Positions 7,937-15,888 of a stretch of DNA of 55,223 nt are shown here, in pieces (within the stretch, counting starts at the first letter, position 1; every line of letters begins with the position of its first letter). The translations under genes were made by a program, and so were the position numbers. A model generated the notes under the pieces. The model worked only from the letters and a program-made list of their open reading frames with translations, searched no databases and was not told the origin of the DNA. Source of the DNA: Flavobacteriia bacterium (GTDB taxonomy: Bacteria > Bacteroidota > Bacteroidia > Flavobacteriales_D > Crocinitomicaceae); assembly GCA_016183815.1 (NCBI GenBank), contig JACPDW010000027.1, forward strand, positions 1 to 55,223. Direction: 5' to 3'.

Positions 7937-8125
7937 ATGGAGAATGAAATTTTTCTTCCTAAACAAAAAGCTAAGGTAAGTCCTACATTAACTGGTTTAA
8001 GCGAGTGGATTGAGGGTGTTATCATCAAAATAATTAAAAATCCATTTCTTGGTGATGAAATTGCTATTCAAGATGAGCAGGGTAGAATTTATTTTGGTGA
8101 AAAAAAATATTTCAAAAAGTGCTAA
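7937..8125 (+). CDS. Putative antitoxin upstream of VapD
   Basis: A 62-residue protein (MENEIFLPKQKAKV...GEKKYFKKC) with a beta-strand pattern resembling a small SH3-like barrel. Its stop codon is followed immediately by the ATG of the VapD gene with no gap, so translation is coupled. In Haemophilus the VapD toxin is preceded by a small antitoxin gene, vapX; by position this protein would be its counterpart and hold VapD in check. The family itself is not recognised from sequence, so the antitoxin role is an inference. Confidence 0.5.
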   Translation: MENEIFLPKQKAKVSPTLTGLSEWIEGVIIKIIKNPFLGDEIAIQDEQGRIYFGEKKYFKKC

Positions 8126-8407
8126 ATGTTTGCAATTAGTTTTGACATGCTTATTTCAGATTTGAAAGAAAATTATGGTGACCCTTATAATAACGCATAT
8201 TTTGAAATTGCGACTACATTAGAAAAATTTGAATTTTACAGAGGACAAGGAAGTGTTTACCTATCAGTAAATAATGATATGTCGGTTCTTTTACGTGCTG
8301 TAAATGCCCTTAAAGGCACTCCTTGGTTTAAAAAATCTGTTAGAGATATTAGAGTTTTTCGAGTGGAAGATTGGTCTGATTTTACTTCATTTATCAAAGA
8401 AGATTGA
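8126..8407 (+). CDS. vapD: VapD-family endoribonuclease toxin
   Basis: A 93-residue protein closely matching VapD: MFAISFDMLISDLKENYG at the start, the QGSVYLS strand, and a C-terminal RDIRVFRVEDWSDFTSFIK. VapD proteins have a Cas2-like ferredoxin fold and act as mRNA-cutting ribonucleases in toxin-antitoxin pairs; an acidic residue in the first strand (here D7 in SFDML) is conserved. Full family length. It is the second gene of a two-gene operon with a putative antitoxin, next to remnants of other genes, consistent with horizontal transfer. Confidence 0.85.
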   Translation: MFAISFDMLISDLKENYGDPYNNAYFEIATTLEKFEFYRGQGSVYLSVNNDMSVLLRAVNALKGTPWFKKSVRDIRVFRVEDWSDFTSFIKED

Positions 8408-8459
8408 TATTCTCAAATACAATCAGATTGTCTCCGATGAAATCATTTAATGAACTTAA

Positions 8460-8612
8460 CTAGAAAAATTTCCAGTTGTGAGAATTGATAATTCTTTGGA
8501 GAAGTATAAAAATATGCCAATTTTTGCGGATAAAGCGGCATATACTAATGAAGTTCATAGATCCGTTGGTCTTCCAAAAATTCCTGCTAAAAATAGTTTA
8601 CAATTTTTCTAA
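8460..8612 (+). pseudogene. 3' remnant of an unidentified gene
   Basis: An open frame without a start codon reads EKFPVVRIDNSLEKYKNMPIF, ADKAAYTNEVHRSVGLPKIP and AKNSLQFF, then stops. The composition looks coding but no family is recognised and nothing upstream in any frame continues it. It may be the tail of a gene lost by deletion next to the VapD module. Bases 8613-8723 show nothing else. Confidence 0.3.
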
Positions 8613-8723
8613 CAAAGTTTTAGATACATTTTTAATTCTAAATTTGTACATGTAGAAATTTCTTTCTAAATTTCTATCCGTTTGTTCAAATATAAACAAT
8701 AAACAAACATATACTGAACAAAT

Positions 8724-8807
8724 TTGAACGAAAAACACTTTTTCGCTCAAAATATTATTTTATTTAACTCAAAATAATGCAAAATTGAACGAAAAATATT
8801 ATATTTG
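8724..8807. promoter_or_regulatory. Promoter and inverted-repeat operator of the Fic gene
   Basis: A 12-bp inverted repeat, TTGAACGAAAAA / TTTTTCGCTCAA with spacer CAC (8724-8750; one mismatch), lies upstream. The half-site TTGAACGAAAAA recurs exactly at 8785-8796, just before the promoter motif TATATTTG (8800-8807). The gene product has an N-terminal winged-helix-like region, so autoregulation through these sites is likely. The repeats are seen; binding is inferred. Confidence 0.55.
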
Positions 8808-8826
8808 TGAGCGAAGTTGATAAACT

Positions 8827-9888
8827 ATGAAACAAGAAGAATTAATTATTGATTGGATAAAGAATCATCCAAACCTTTCTGCACAAAAGATATACGATGG
8901 TTTGCTGGCTAATAATCTTTTATTGGATGTAAAATTTTCTCTATCGACACTAAAAAGAAGATTATCTAAACTAAAAGAGAATAATTTAGTTAGCTCAACT
9001 GGAAAGGGAAGTGGTTTAAAATATTCCATTAGTCCTGAATATCAATTTATTTACGAGATAGATTCAAAAACTTACTTTGAAAAAAACGATAGAGAAGGAA
9101 AAGAAAGATTCAATTTTGATTTAATTGAAAGCTTAAAGACTATACGAATTTTTACAGATGAAGAACTAACAAAATTAGCAAATCTTCAACTAGAATATGA
9201 GCAGAATATTGCACAATTATCTGATGAAGGATACAAGCTAGAACTTGAACGTTTATCCATTGACTTAACGTGGAAATCTTCAGAAATTGAAGGAAATACC
9301 TATTCCTTATTAGATACTGAAAGACTTATAAAGGAAAAGAAAACTGCTGATGGTAAAACCTTGGCGGAAGCAAGTATGCTATTGAATCATAAAGTGGCTA
9401 TTGACTACCTCATTTTAAATCCTGACATTTTTGAAATTCTTACTGTTCGAGAAATTGAAAATATACATTTTCTTTTGATGAAAGATTTGAATGTTAAACC
9501 TAATATCAGAACAGAACTTATCAGTGTTTTGGGAACGAATTATTCTCCACTTGATAACGAATACCAAATTAGAGAGGCGTTGACGAATATGTGTAAGTTG
9601 GTTAATCTGCGAGAAAATGCTTTTGAAAAAGCACTACTAATTCTGATTTTAGTTTCTTACATTCAAGCATTTATGGATGGAAATAAACGATTGGCTAGAA
9701 TCGTTGCAAATGGTATTTTGATTCAACATAAGTTTTGCCCAATTTCATTTAGAACAGTTGAACCTTCAGATTATAAAAAAGCAATGTTAATTTTTTATGA
9801 GCAGAATAATATAAGTGCTTTTAAACGAATTTTTATTACACAATTCGAATTTGCCGTTTCTTCTTATTTTAGGGTTTCAAATTCTTAA
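8827..9888 (+). CDS. Fic-domain protein with N-terminal HTH and altered active site
   Basis: A 353-residue protein. Residues 1-70 form a winged-helix-like DNA-binding part (SLSTLKRRLSKLKENNLVSSTGKGSGLKY). The Fic part follows, with the inhibitory-helix motif SSEIEGN at 151-157 (E155 would block ATP placement, class II arrangement). The catalytic loop reads QAFMDGNKRLAR (280-291) where active Fic AMP-transferases have HxFx(D/E)GNGRxxR: the histidine is Gln280 and the second Gly is Lys287. DGNKR also resembles Doc-type loops, but loss of the His predicts no AMPylation. It may act chiefly as an autoregulated DNA-binding protein. It converges with the anti-sigma gene, ends overlapping by four bases. 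Confidence 0.8.
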   Translation: MKQEELIIDWIKNHPNLSAQKIYDGLLANNLLLDVKFSLSTLKRRLSKLKENNLVSSTGKGSGLKYSISPEYQFIYEIDSKTYFEKNDREGKERFNFDLIESLKTIRIFTDEELTKLANLQLEYEQNIAQLSDEGYKLELERLSIDLTWKSSEIEGNTYSLLDTERLIKEKKTADGKTLAEASMLLNHKVAIDYLILNPDIFEILTVREIENIHFLLMKDLNVKPNIRTELISVLGTNYSPLDNEYQIREALTNMCKLVNLRENAFEKALLILILVSYIQAFMDGNKRLARIVANGILIQHKFCPISFRTVEPSDYKKAMLIFYEQNNISAFKRIFITQFEFAVSSYFRVSNS

Positions 9889-10604
9889 GTTTTTAACTTC
9901 TCTAAAATTTCTTTTGCAGAATGAGAGTGTATTGAATTATTCTTGATCTGCTTTTGAAGGATTTCTCTAGCAAATGAAATTTTATTTTCTATTAAATACA
10001 ACAATGCAAGGCGGAATTGAGCTTCATCAAAATATGTTGAATTTGGTTTAATTTTCTTTAACAACTTGATTGAAACTTGATATTCTCTATTCTCGAAGTT
10101 AATCAAGGCAATATAATATGATGCTGTATCTGATTTTATTTTGTTTAATTCTGTTAAAGCCAAATCCCATTTCTGCAACTTGTACGCATTCATTGCATTA
10201 TCGTATTTTCCTTTGTTGCTCATTTTGACAGGGATTCCTTCATCTTGTATCCAGTTTTCTTGAGCAAGTTGCGGCAATGAAATTTGATTTGAAAAATATT
10301 CATAGATAAAAACTCCTAAAATAATTGAAGCAGCAACAGCAGTTGATAACCAAATTACTTTATTCTTATTTGGTTTTATTGAAAGTTTCTTATCTAATTC
10401 AACATCTATTTCAGAAAACTTATTTTTTAATTCAGTTTTATAATGTTCTTTTATCCCTCGTTCGATTGATTTAAATGATTCAAATTGATTTTTAAAATCG
10501 GAATCGTAAATCAACTGTGCTTCAAATTCTTGCATAGATTTTACATCCATCTCATTCGATAGATAATTTTCAAAAAGGGTGATATTTTTTTCTTCGATAT
10601 TCAT
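9885..10604 (-). CDS. Anti-sigma-like membrane protein with TPR-type C-terminus
   Basis: A 239-residue protein: an N-terminal cytoplasmic part (about 1-80) with the short acidic FENYLSNEMD start seen in Bacteroidota anti-sigma factors, one membrane span (83-103, VIWLSTAVAASIILGVFIYEYF), and a periplasmic part with TPR-like repeats (NAMNAYKLQKWDLALTELNK, AQFRLALLYLIENKISFA). No zinc-binding HxxxCxxC motif is present. Its ATG overlaps the stop of the sigma gene as TAATG, so the two are translated together. It probably holds the partner sigma factor at the membrane and releases it upon a cell-envelope signal; role inferred from pairing. Confidence 0.7.
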   Translation of the reverse strand: MNIEEKNITLFENYLSNEMDVKSMQEFEAQLIYDSDFKNQFESFKSIERGIKEHYKTELKNKFSEIDVELDKKLSIKPNKNKVIWLSTAVAASIILGVFIYEYFSNQISLPQLAQENWIQDEGIPVKMSNKGKYDNAMNAYKLQKWDLALTELNKIKSDTASYYIALINFENREYQVSIKLLKKIKPNSTYFDEAQFRLALLYLIENKISFAREILQKQIKNNSIHSHSAKEILEKLKT

Positions 10605-11173
10605 TAGAAAATAAAAATCATTGAAAGTTTTTTGAGTTCTTCAATCAATCTTTTCATGCAAATTGATTTTTTACTTTTAGCTGTATCTGCATTTTTATAA
10701 TTAAGTTCACGAGCAATACTCTCCATATCAAATTCATCGAAATAATATAGTTTAAGTACTTTTTGACAATCTTCTGGTAACTTGGCAATTGCTTTACTTA
10801 TTTGTTCCTTGTTGTATATTTTATCTTCTTCTTCCATGTAATCATTTAGTTCATTGCCTTTTATCACTTGAACTAAATCATTGTAAGTGACAACCCTTGA
10901 TTCTTTTTTTTGAAGATTGAGTACTTTGAATTTTCCTATTTGAAAAAGATATGTTTTTAAGGATGTATCTAATTCTGTTAATTGTCCTGAAATAATATTT
11001 TGGTGAAAAATAATCATTGCTTCCTGAAATGAGTCTTTCGCTTGTTCTTCAGATGCTTTATAATTTTTGATGCTCCATTTTATGAATTCGTTCCGATATA
11101 ATTTATATATCTCAAGCAGAGGATTTTCATTACCTTGTTTAATTTGAGATATAATATTTTTTTCATTTATCAT
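10604..11173 (-). CDS. ECF-family RNA polymerase sigma factor
   Basis: A 189-residue sigma-70-like protein. Region 2 spans about residues 20-95 (DSFQEAMIIFHQNI...SLKTYLFQIGKFKVLNLQKK), region 4 about 125-180 (IAKLPEDCQKVLKLYYFDEFDMESIARELNYKNADTAKSKKSICMKRL) with the expected helix-turn-helix. The ATG at 11173 (MINEKN) is chosen over a TTG four codons upstream. It precedes and overlaps the putative anti-sigma gene. No downstream target operon is visible nearby on this strand, so its regulon probably lies elsewhere. Confidence 0.85.
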   Translation of the reverse strand: MINEKNIISQIKQGNENPLLEIYKLYRNEFIKWSIKNYKASEEQAKDSFQEAMIIFHQNIISGQLTELDTSLKTYLFQIGKFKVLNLQKKESRVVTYNDLVQVIKGNELNDYMEEEDKIYNKEQISKAIAKLPEDCQKVLKLYYFDEFDMESIARELNYKNADTAKSKKSICMKRLIEELKKLSMIFIF

Positions 11174-11380
11174 TTGAGAGTGCAATTATAGTAAAAATTT
11201 ATAGAAGTTTATAGGTTTGGGGTTTACTAAATTAACAAATGAATAATTAAAAAATTAATTTGAATATATCTAAAAACAGCACTATTTATTGTTATTTACA
11301 ACTAAATCAATAATTAGCATGATTTTAATCATTTTTTAACTCGATTGATGTGAATACTTTTACACTTGAGAATATTTGTT

Positions 11381-11995
11381 ATGCTTGATTTGTCATTTTC
11401 ACAGGAATTCGTTAAAAAAAATTTTCTTCATTCAGAAATTGAATTGGAGAAAAACGCCTTTGTTTTCACAGAAAATGAAAAAAATGAATACGTCTATTTT
11501 ATTGAAAATGGAATAGTTGATATTTTTAAAAATAACATCTTAATTGGAATCACTAAAGATGGTGAATTTATAGGAATTACCTCTTGTCTGAGTGATGGAG
11601 AGGAATATTCTTTTACTGCTAAATGTAAGAAAAAAAGCAAAATTATAAGAATTTCAAAAGACAATTTCAAAAAAGTAATTGAAAAAGACAAAAAGTTTTG
11701 TGATTACATGATGAAAACTTTATGTGAAAGAATTAAAATTACTGATTTAAAAACAAAAAGTTTTCTTGAAAAAACTTATGAAAAAAGACTAGTTTTTGAA
11801 ATTATTACCCATTCAATTTTTGATGGGACTATTAGAAAAGTTAGCATAAGTATTGACGAGTTAAATAAATTGACCGGTATTCCAAAAAAAATTATTCAAA
11901 CCATCATAAGTAATTTTGTTTCAGACAAAGTGTTATTGAAAAAAAGAAGCGAGATTATTATCATTAATATGGATAAGTTGCAAAGTTCATTGTAA
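11381..11995 (+). CDS. Crp/Fnr-family transcription regulator
   Basis: A 204-residue protein with an N-terminal cyclic-nucleotide-binding-like beta-roll (about 20-110; YVYFIENGIVDIFKNNILIGI...GEFIGITSCLSDGEEYSFTA) and a C-terminal winged helix (about 140-200; ISIDELNKLTGIPKKIIQTIISNF). The canonical phosphate-binding RxA signature of cAMP receptors is not present (SFTAKCKK), so the ligand is uncertain, and no Fnr-type cysteine cluster is seen. The ATG at 11381 is preferred to the TTG at 11366. Lysine-rich composition and isolated position; targets unknown. Confidence 0.75.
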   Translation: MLDLSFSQEFVKKNFLHSEIELEKNAFVFTENEKNEYVYFIENGIVDIFKNNILIGITKDGEFIGITSCLSDGEEYSFTAKCKKKSKIIRISKDNFKKVIEKDKKFCDYMMKTLCERIKITDLKTKSFLEKTYEKRLVFEIITHSIFDGTIRKVSISIDELNKLTGIPKKIIQTIISNFVSDKVLLKKRSEIIIINMDKLQSSL

Positions 11996-12078
11996 ATCTG
12001 CGATTTTTTCAGCGTAAATCTGCAGGAAAACACTCATTGATTTCTCAAATTTCAAAAACAATATAAATACTGTTTTTT

Positions 12079-13317
12079 TTACTCTTTTAAAAAAGCTGTT
12101 CTTAGTAGATTCAGAGCTGCCAAAGAAGTCATTTGTCTGTTTCTTTCTCGATTGTCACCAAAAATAAATTTTTTAGCTAACACACGTTCATTTGAAGCTA
12201 TTGCAATCCAAACTAAACCAACAGGTTTGTCTGGTGTTCCACCGTCTGGACCAGCAATTCCAGTGGTAGCTATACAATAATCTGTATTCATTTTTTTTAA
12301 GCCACCAAGTGCCATTTCTATAGCCGTTTCTTCACTAACAGCTCCTTTAGTTATTATTGTTTCTGGATTTACTTCTACCAATAAAGACTTTAATTCGTAG
12401 CTGTATGCAACAATTGAACCCATGTAATATCTCGAAGACCCAGGAGTATCGACAATTGTAGAAGCAATACCTCCACCAGTACAACTTTCAACTGTGGACA
12501 AAGTTTTGTTTTGTGTAATCAATTTTTTTCCAATAACAGTAGATAAAGAATCATCTTCATAAGAAAAAAAGTTGTCAGGTATTCTATGCTCTAAGTCTAA
12601 AAAATATTGTTGAATTTTAATTTTATCAATCTCGCCATTTGGAGAGGTAATTCTTAATTTAACCATGCCTGGAGAAGGCAAATAAGCCAAAGAAAATCCG
12701 TCTTTTCTTATATTGTCTTCCCAATCTTTTATCAATTCAGCTAAATAAGATTCTCCAATTCCTGTTGTATTGGCAGTTAGATGGTAAATTGATTTTAATT
12801 GATATTTTTTAGTCAGCAATGGAAGTACTTCTTTCGTAAATATTTCTTTCATTTCATAAGGTACTCCAGGTAAGCTGATGAAAATAGTTTTGTTTTTTTC
12901 TAGTAACATTCCTGGGGCTGTTCCAATAGTATTGGGTAAAACAATACTTTTTATAGGTACAGCAGCTTGTTGAACATTTACTTCTAAAAGAGGTTTCTTT
13001 CTTTTTATAAAAAATGATTCAACTTGTTTGAGCACATCTAGATTGATTTCCAGTTTGGTATCAAAATAATTACATAAAACTTGTTTTGTAATGTCGTCTT
13101 TTGTTGGACCTAATCCTCCAGTTATTATGACAATATCACTTCTTTTTTCAGCTATTGAAAGAGCATCAGTAATAGCATAAGATTCGTCTGAAACGGTTTG
13201 AACATTTTTAACAGATACTCCAATCAAGGAAAGTTGCATTCCAATCCATGAAGCATTGGTATTGAGGGTTTTCCCAATTAATAATTCGTCTCCAATGGAA
13301 ATAATTTCTGCAATCAT
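12079..13317 (-). CDS. cinA: CinA-family nicotinamide-nucleotide amidohydrolase
   Basis: A 412-residue protein of full family length. The N-terminal molybdopterin-binding-like (COG1058) domain carries ISIGDELLIGKTLNTN and the GGLGPTKDDIT motif. The C-terminal PncC domain (from about residue 255) has TVESCTGGGIAS, the PGSSRYYMGSIVAYS segment and TGIAGPDGGTPDKPVG. It deamidates nicotinamide mononucleotide to nicotinate mononucleotide in pyridine-nucleotide recycling; the N-terminal domain acts as an ADP-ribose pyrophosphatase in studied homologues. Single gene, divergent from the PhoH gene. Confidence 0.95.
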   Translation of the reverse strand: MIAEIISIGDELLIGKTLNTNASWIGMQLSLIGVSVKNVQTVSDESYAITDALSIAEKRSDIVIITGGLGPTKDDITKQVLCNYFDTKLEINLDVLKQVESFFIKRKKPLLEVNVQQAAVPIKSIVLPNTIGTAPGMLLEKNKTIFISLPGVPYEMKEIFTKEVLPLLTKKYQLKSIYHLTANTTGIGESYLAELIKDWEDNIRKDGFSLAYLPSPGMVKLRITSPNGEIDKIKIQQYFLDLEHRIPDNFFSYEDDSLSTVIGKKLITQNKTLSTVESCTGGGIASTIVDTPGSSRYYMGSIVAYSYELKSLLVEVNPETIITKGAVSEETAIEMALGGLKKMNTDYCIATTGIAGPDGGTPDKPVGLVWIAIASNERVLAKKFIFGDNRERNRQMTSLAALNLLRTAFLKE

Positions 13318-13481
13318 AAGTTTTTTTTGTAAATTTAATCTTTTTATATCGATTATGTATTCAATTTAGACCTTTTTAAAAGTATTTGAAAATGAACAAA
13401 GCTATTCACAATGAAAATTTAATAAAGTTTGTAAATATATAGTTTGTATAAATTATTTCATACTAATTTAGAAAAAAAAAT

Positions 13482-14807
13482 ATGTCAAAAAAAGTAAAAA
13501 CATATCTTCTCGACACTTCTGTACTTCTGCATGATCATCATTCTTTAATGAGCTTTAAGGAAAATAATGTGGCTATTCCTATTACTGTTTTAGAAGAGTT
13601 AGATAAATTTAAAATAGGCAACGATACTAAAAATTTTGCTGCAAGAGAAGTTATTCGTTTTATCGATCGTCTCATTCAAAATGAAAATCTGAATGAATGG
13701 AAAAGTCTAGGTCACGATTTAGGGAAATTTAAAATAATATTAGACCATTCACCTGTTGAGTTAAATGCAGAGTATATTTTTTCAGTAGGTAAAAATGATC
13801 ATAAAATCATCAACGCAGGTTTGTCCCTTAAAGAATCCAATCCGAAAAATGAGATAATTTTAGTTACTAAAGATATTAATTTACGAATAAAAGCAAAAGC
13901 TCTTGGTCTTAAAGCTGAAGATTTTGAAACAGGAAAAGTTGAAACAGACAAAATAGAAAAAAGTAGTTACTATGTAATAGATGGAGTTGATTCTGATGTG
14001 ATTAGAGAATTATTTACAAAAGATGTGATAGAAGAACAAGGAATTTTAGGCAAATCGAAAGTAATTAATGGGTATTATATTATAAAAAACGGAAAGGCTT
14101 CCACTTTAGCATATTACAATCACAATAAAAACACTATTGAACGTGTAGATAAATCCTTTGTTTATGGTATCAAAGCAAAAAATGCTGAACAAGCATTTGC
14201 AACGCACGCTTTATTAAACAATGATATTAAACTTGTTGCTTTACAGGGAGTTGCAGGAACCGGAAAAACACTTTTGGCATTAGCGAGTGCCTTAGAACAA
14301 CACCAACTTTTTCAACAAATTATTTTAGCTCGACCGATAATTCCTCTTTCAAATAAAGAAATAGGATTTTTGCCGGGTGATGCCAATGACAAAATTGGTC
14401 CATACATGGAACCCTTATGGGATAATTTGAAATTTATCAAATCACATTTTGGAGAAAACGAAAAAAAGCATAAAGCTCTTGTTGAAATGGAGCAAAATGG
14501 TAAATTAATTATAACTCCTTTAGCTTTTATTCGTGGAAGAAGTTTATCCAATATTTTGTTTATTGTTGATGAAGCACAAAATCTCACACCTCATGAAGTG
14601 AAAACAATTATTACAAGAGCGGGGGAAAATACAAAAATTATTTTTACAGGTGATGTTCGACAAATCGATACGCCTTATCTTGATGAACACAGCTGTGGTT
14701 TAGCTTATTTAATCGATCGTTTGAAAAATCAGGAATTATTTGCTCAAATAAAGTTAGAAAAAGGTGAAAGATCGGAATTGGCTAACTTAGCAAATGAATT
14801 ACTTTGA
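13482..14807 (+). CDS. PIN-PhoH ATPase (PhoH2/YlaK type)
   Basis: A 441-residue fusion. Residues 1-150 form a PIN nuclease domain (TYLLDTSVLLHD, PITVLEELDKFK, HKIINAGL, LVTKDINLRIKAK). Residues 230-441 form the PhoH ATPase with Walker A GVAGTGKT (256-263), PIIPLSNKEIGFLPGD, Walker B ILFIVDEAQNLTPHEVKTII and the TGDVRQID motif. Homologous PhoH2 proteins unwind and cut RNA in an ATP-driven way. Monocistronic; in some bacteria it has a small antitoxin partner upstream, but none is seen in the 164 bases before it. Confidence 0.92.
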   Translation: MSKKVKTYLLDTSVLLHDHHSLMSFKENNVAIPITVLEELDKFKIGNDTKNFAAREVIRFIDRLIQNENLNEWKSLGHDLGKFKIILDHSPVELNAEYIFSVGKNDHKIINAGLSLKESNPKNEIILVTKDINLRIKAKALGLKAEDFETGKVETDKIEKSSYYVIDGVDSDVIRELFTKDVIEEQGILGKSKVINGYYIIKNGKASTLAYYNHNKNTIERVDKSFVYGIKAKNAEQAFATHALLNNDIKLVALQGVAGTGKTLLALASALEQHQLFQQIILARPIIPLSNKEIGFLPGDANDKIGPYMEPLWDNLKFIKSHFGENEKKHKALVEMEQNGKLIITPLAFIRGRSLSNILFIVDEAQNLTPHEVKTIITRAGENTKIIFTGDVRQIDTPYLDEHSCGLAYLIDRLKNQELFAQIKLEKGERSELANLANELL

Positions 14808-14947
14808 TTAGTATTTATTTTTTTGATTTTAGTTTATTTGTTCATTTCGCCTTAGTTTCTTTTCATTATGAGTTAAATTTCTATTCGAATTAGCATTCTT
14901 ATCAGCGTATATCAGTGGGAAAAAATCAGGTAATTTTGTAAAGTGGG

Positions 14948-15074
14948 ATTAAAAAAGGTTTCATTGCAGATACTTGTAGATTCTTTTCGCAGGTGTTACA
15001 GAAAGATCAACAAATTTTTACTTTTTTTTCAAATCAAATCCGTGTAAATCTGTGAATTTCGTGGCGAAATTTTA
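14948..15074 (+). repeat. Interspersed intergenic repeat, copy 1
   Basis: The gap between PhoH and the DUF1569 gene (14808-15255) has no gene. It holds one copy of a repeat whose core (15041-15074) contains CGTGTAAATCTGTGAA and TTCGTGGCGAAATTTTA. The same layout, an ATTAAAAAA start, a GCAGAT box, AT-rich spacer and this core, occurs at 19318-19423, and part of the core recurs near 22920. The flanks here also carry four ATCAGTG phrases (around 14909, 15079 and 15111), a second degenerate repeat. Role unknown: a nonmobile MITE-like or REP-like element is possible. Confidence 0.65.
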
Positions 15075-15255
15075 ATAATTTGCTTTTATCAGTGGATTTT
15101 TCTGAGTTAATCAGTGGGAAAAATTGTCCTGATTTTGTAAATATTTCTATTATTCCTAATGTAATTGAAATCAATTAGTTAATATTAATAAAATTGAATC
15201 AACTTTCATTTTTTGATAGGTTTATAAACTATTGGTAAAAATCTTTGTTAGACTT

Positions 15256-15714
15256 TTACACTCCAAATTGTGCTAAATGATGGTCTAAATGTTTATAAAA
15301 CATATTATTCCACTCGTTTTTATTTAACACACCAAATGAATGAGATTCTTTACCATCAAAATGATTTTCACCTAAATCTTTTACCTTAATTATATTTTCA
15401 ATTAAGAGATTTTTTTCTTTTTCAAAAACTCTCTGATCAGAAATTTTAAATGGAGGAGCCGTTGGATTATTTTTTTTATATTTTTTATCACCGACAACAG
15501 TATTTTTAACAAATAATTTCAGCATTAATTTAGTAAAAAAATTAGGTTTAGGATGTTTATCAGTAAAAATATATTCATAGCTTACATTACAATGTGCAAA
15601 CATCTGTGCAACATTCATTTTCCCCCATAAAGTAGGACTTTCATTTGATAATTTATTTATTCTATCAATGATTTGATTTGACACTTCAGAAGTAAAAATA
15701 TTTGGATTTGTCAT
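15256..15714 (-). CDS. DUF1569 (DinB-like) family protein
   Basis: A 152-residue soluble protein with the DUF1569 pattern: LSNESPTLWGKMNVAQMFAHCNVSYEY near the start and a C-terminal HLDHHLAQFGV. These proteins adopt a DinB-like four-helix bundle; the histidines (H in FAHC and the HLDHH cluster) could bind a metal. Some relatives have been linked to thiol or metal chemistry, but no substrate can be given here. Monocistronic and divergent from ispG. Confidence 0.8.
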   Translation of the reverse strand: MTNPNIFTSEVSNQIIDRINKLSNESPTLWGKMNVAQMFAHCNVSYEYIFTDKHPKPNFFTKLMLKLFVKNTVVGDKKYKKNNPTAPPFKISDQRVFEKEKNLLIENIIKVKDLGENHFDGKESHSFGVLNKNEWNNMFYKHLDHHLAQFGV

Positions 15715-15865
15715 AATTTATTAGTTTATTTAATACGATTATTAATCAAAAATACTTTTTTTTAAAAAAACAAATAGTTTTTTAATAAAAAAATATCAAA
15801 ATATATTAATCCTTGCCTTCTATTTTCTCTAAAATTTAAACCAAGTTTAAAAGTATAATTTTCTT

Positions 15866-15873
15866 TACTTTTG
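15866..15873 (+). promoter_or_regulatory. ispG promoter motif TACTTTTG
   Basis: Matches TAnnTTTG and lies 15 bases before the ispG ATG, fitting a short 5' leader. It also rules out the in-frame TTG at 15871, which falls within the motif, as the start codon. Confidence 0.55.
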
Positions 15874-15888
15874 CATAAAATTTCAATA

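Noticed and set aside
10873-10895. Another TTGTCACTTAC motif
   Set aside because: It lies inside the ECF sigma coding sequence and encodes VVTYN; treated as chance and used to lower confidence in the motif.
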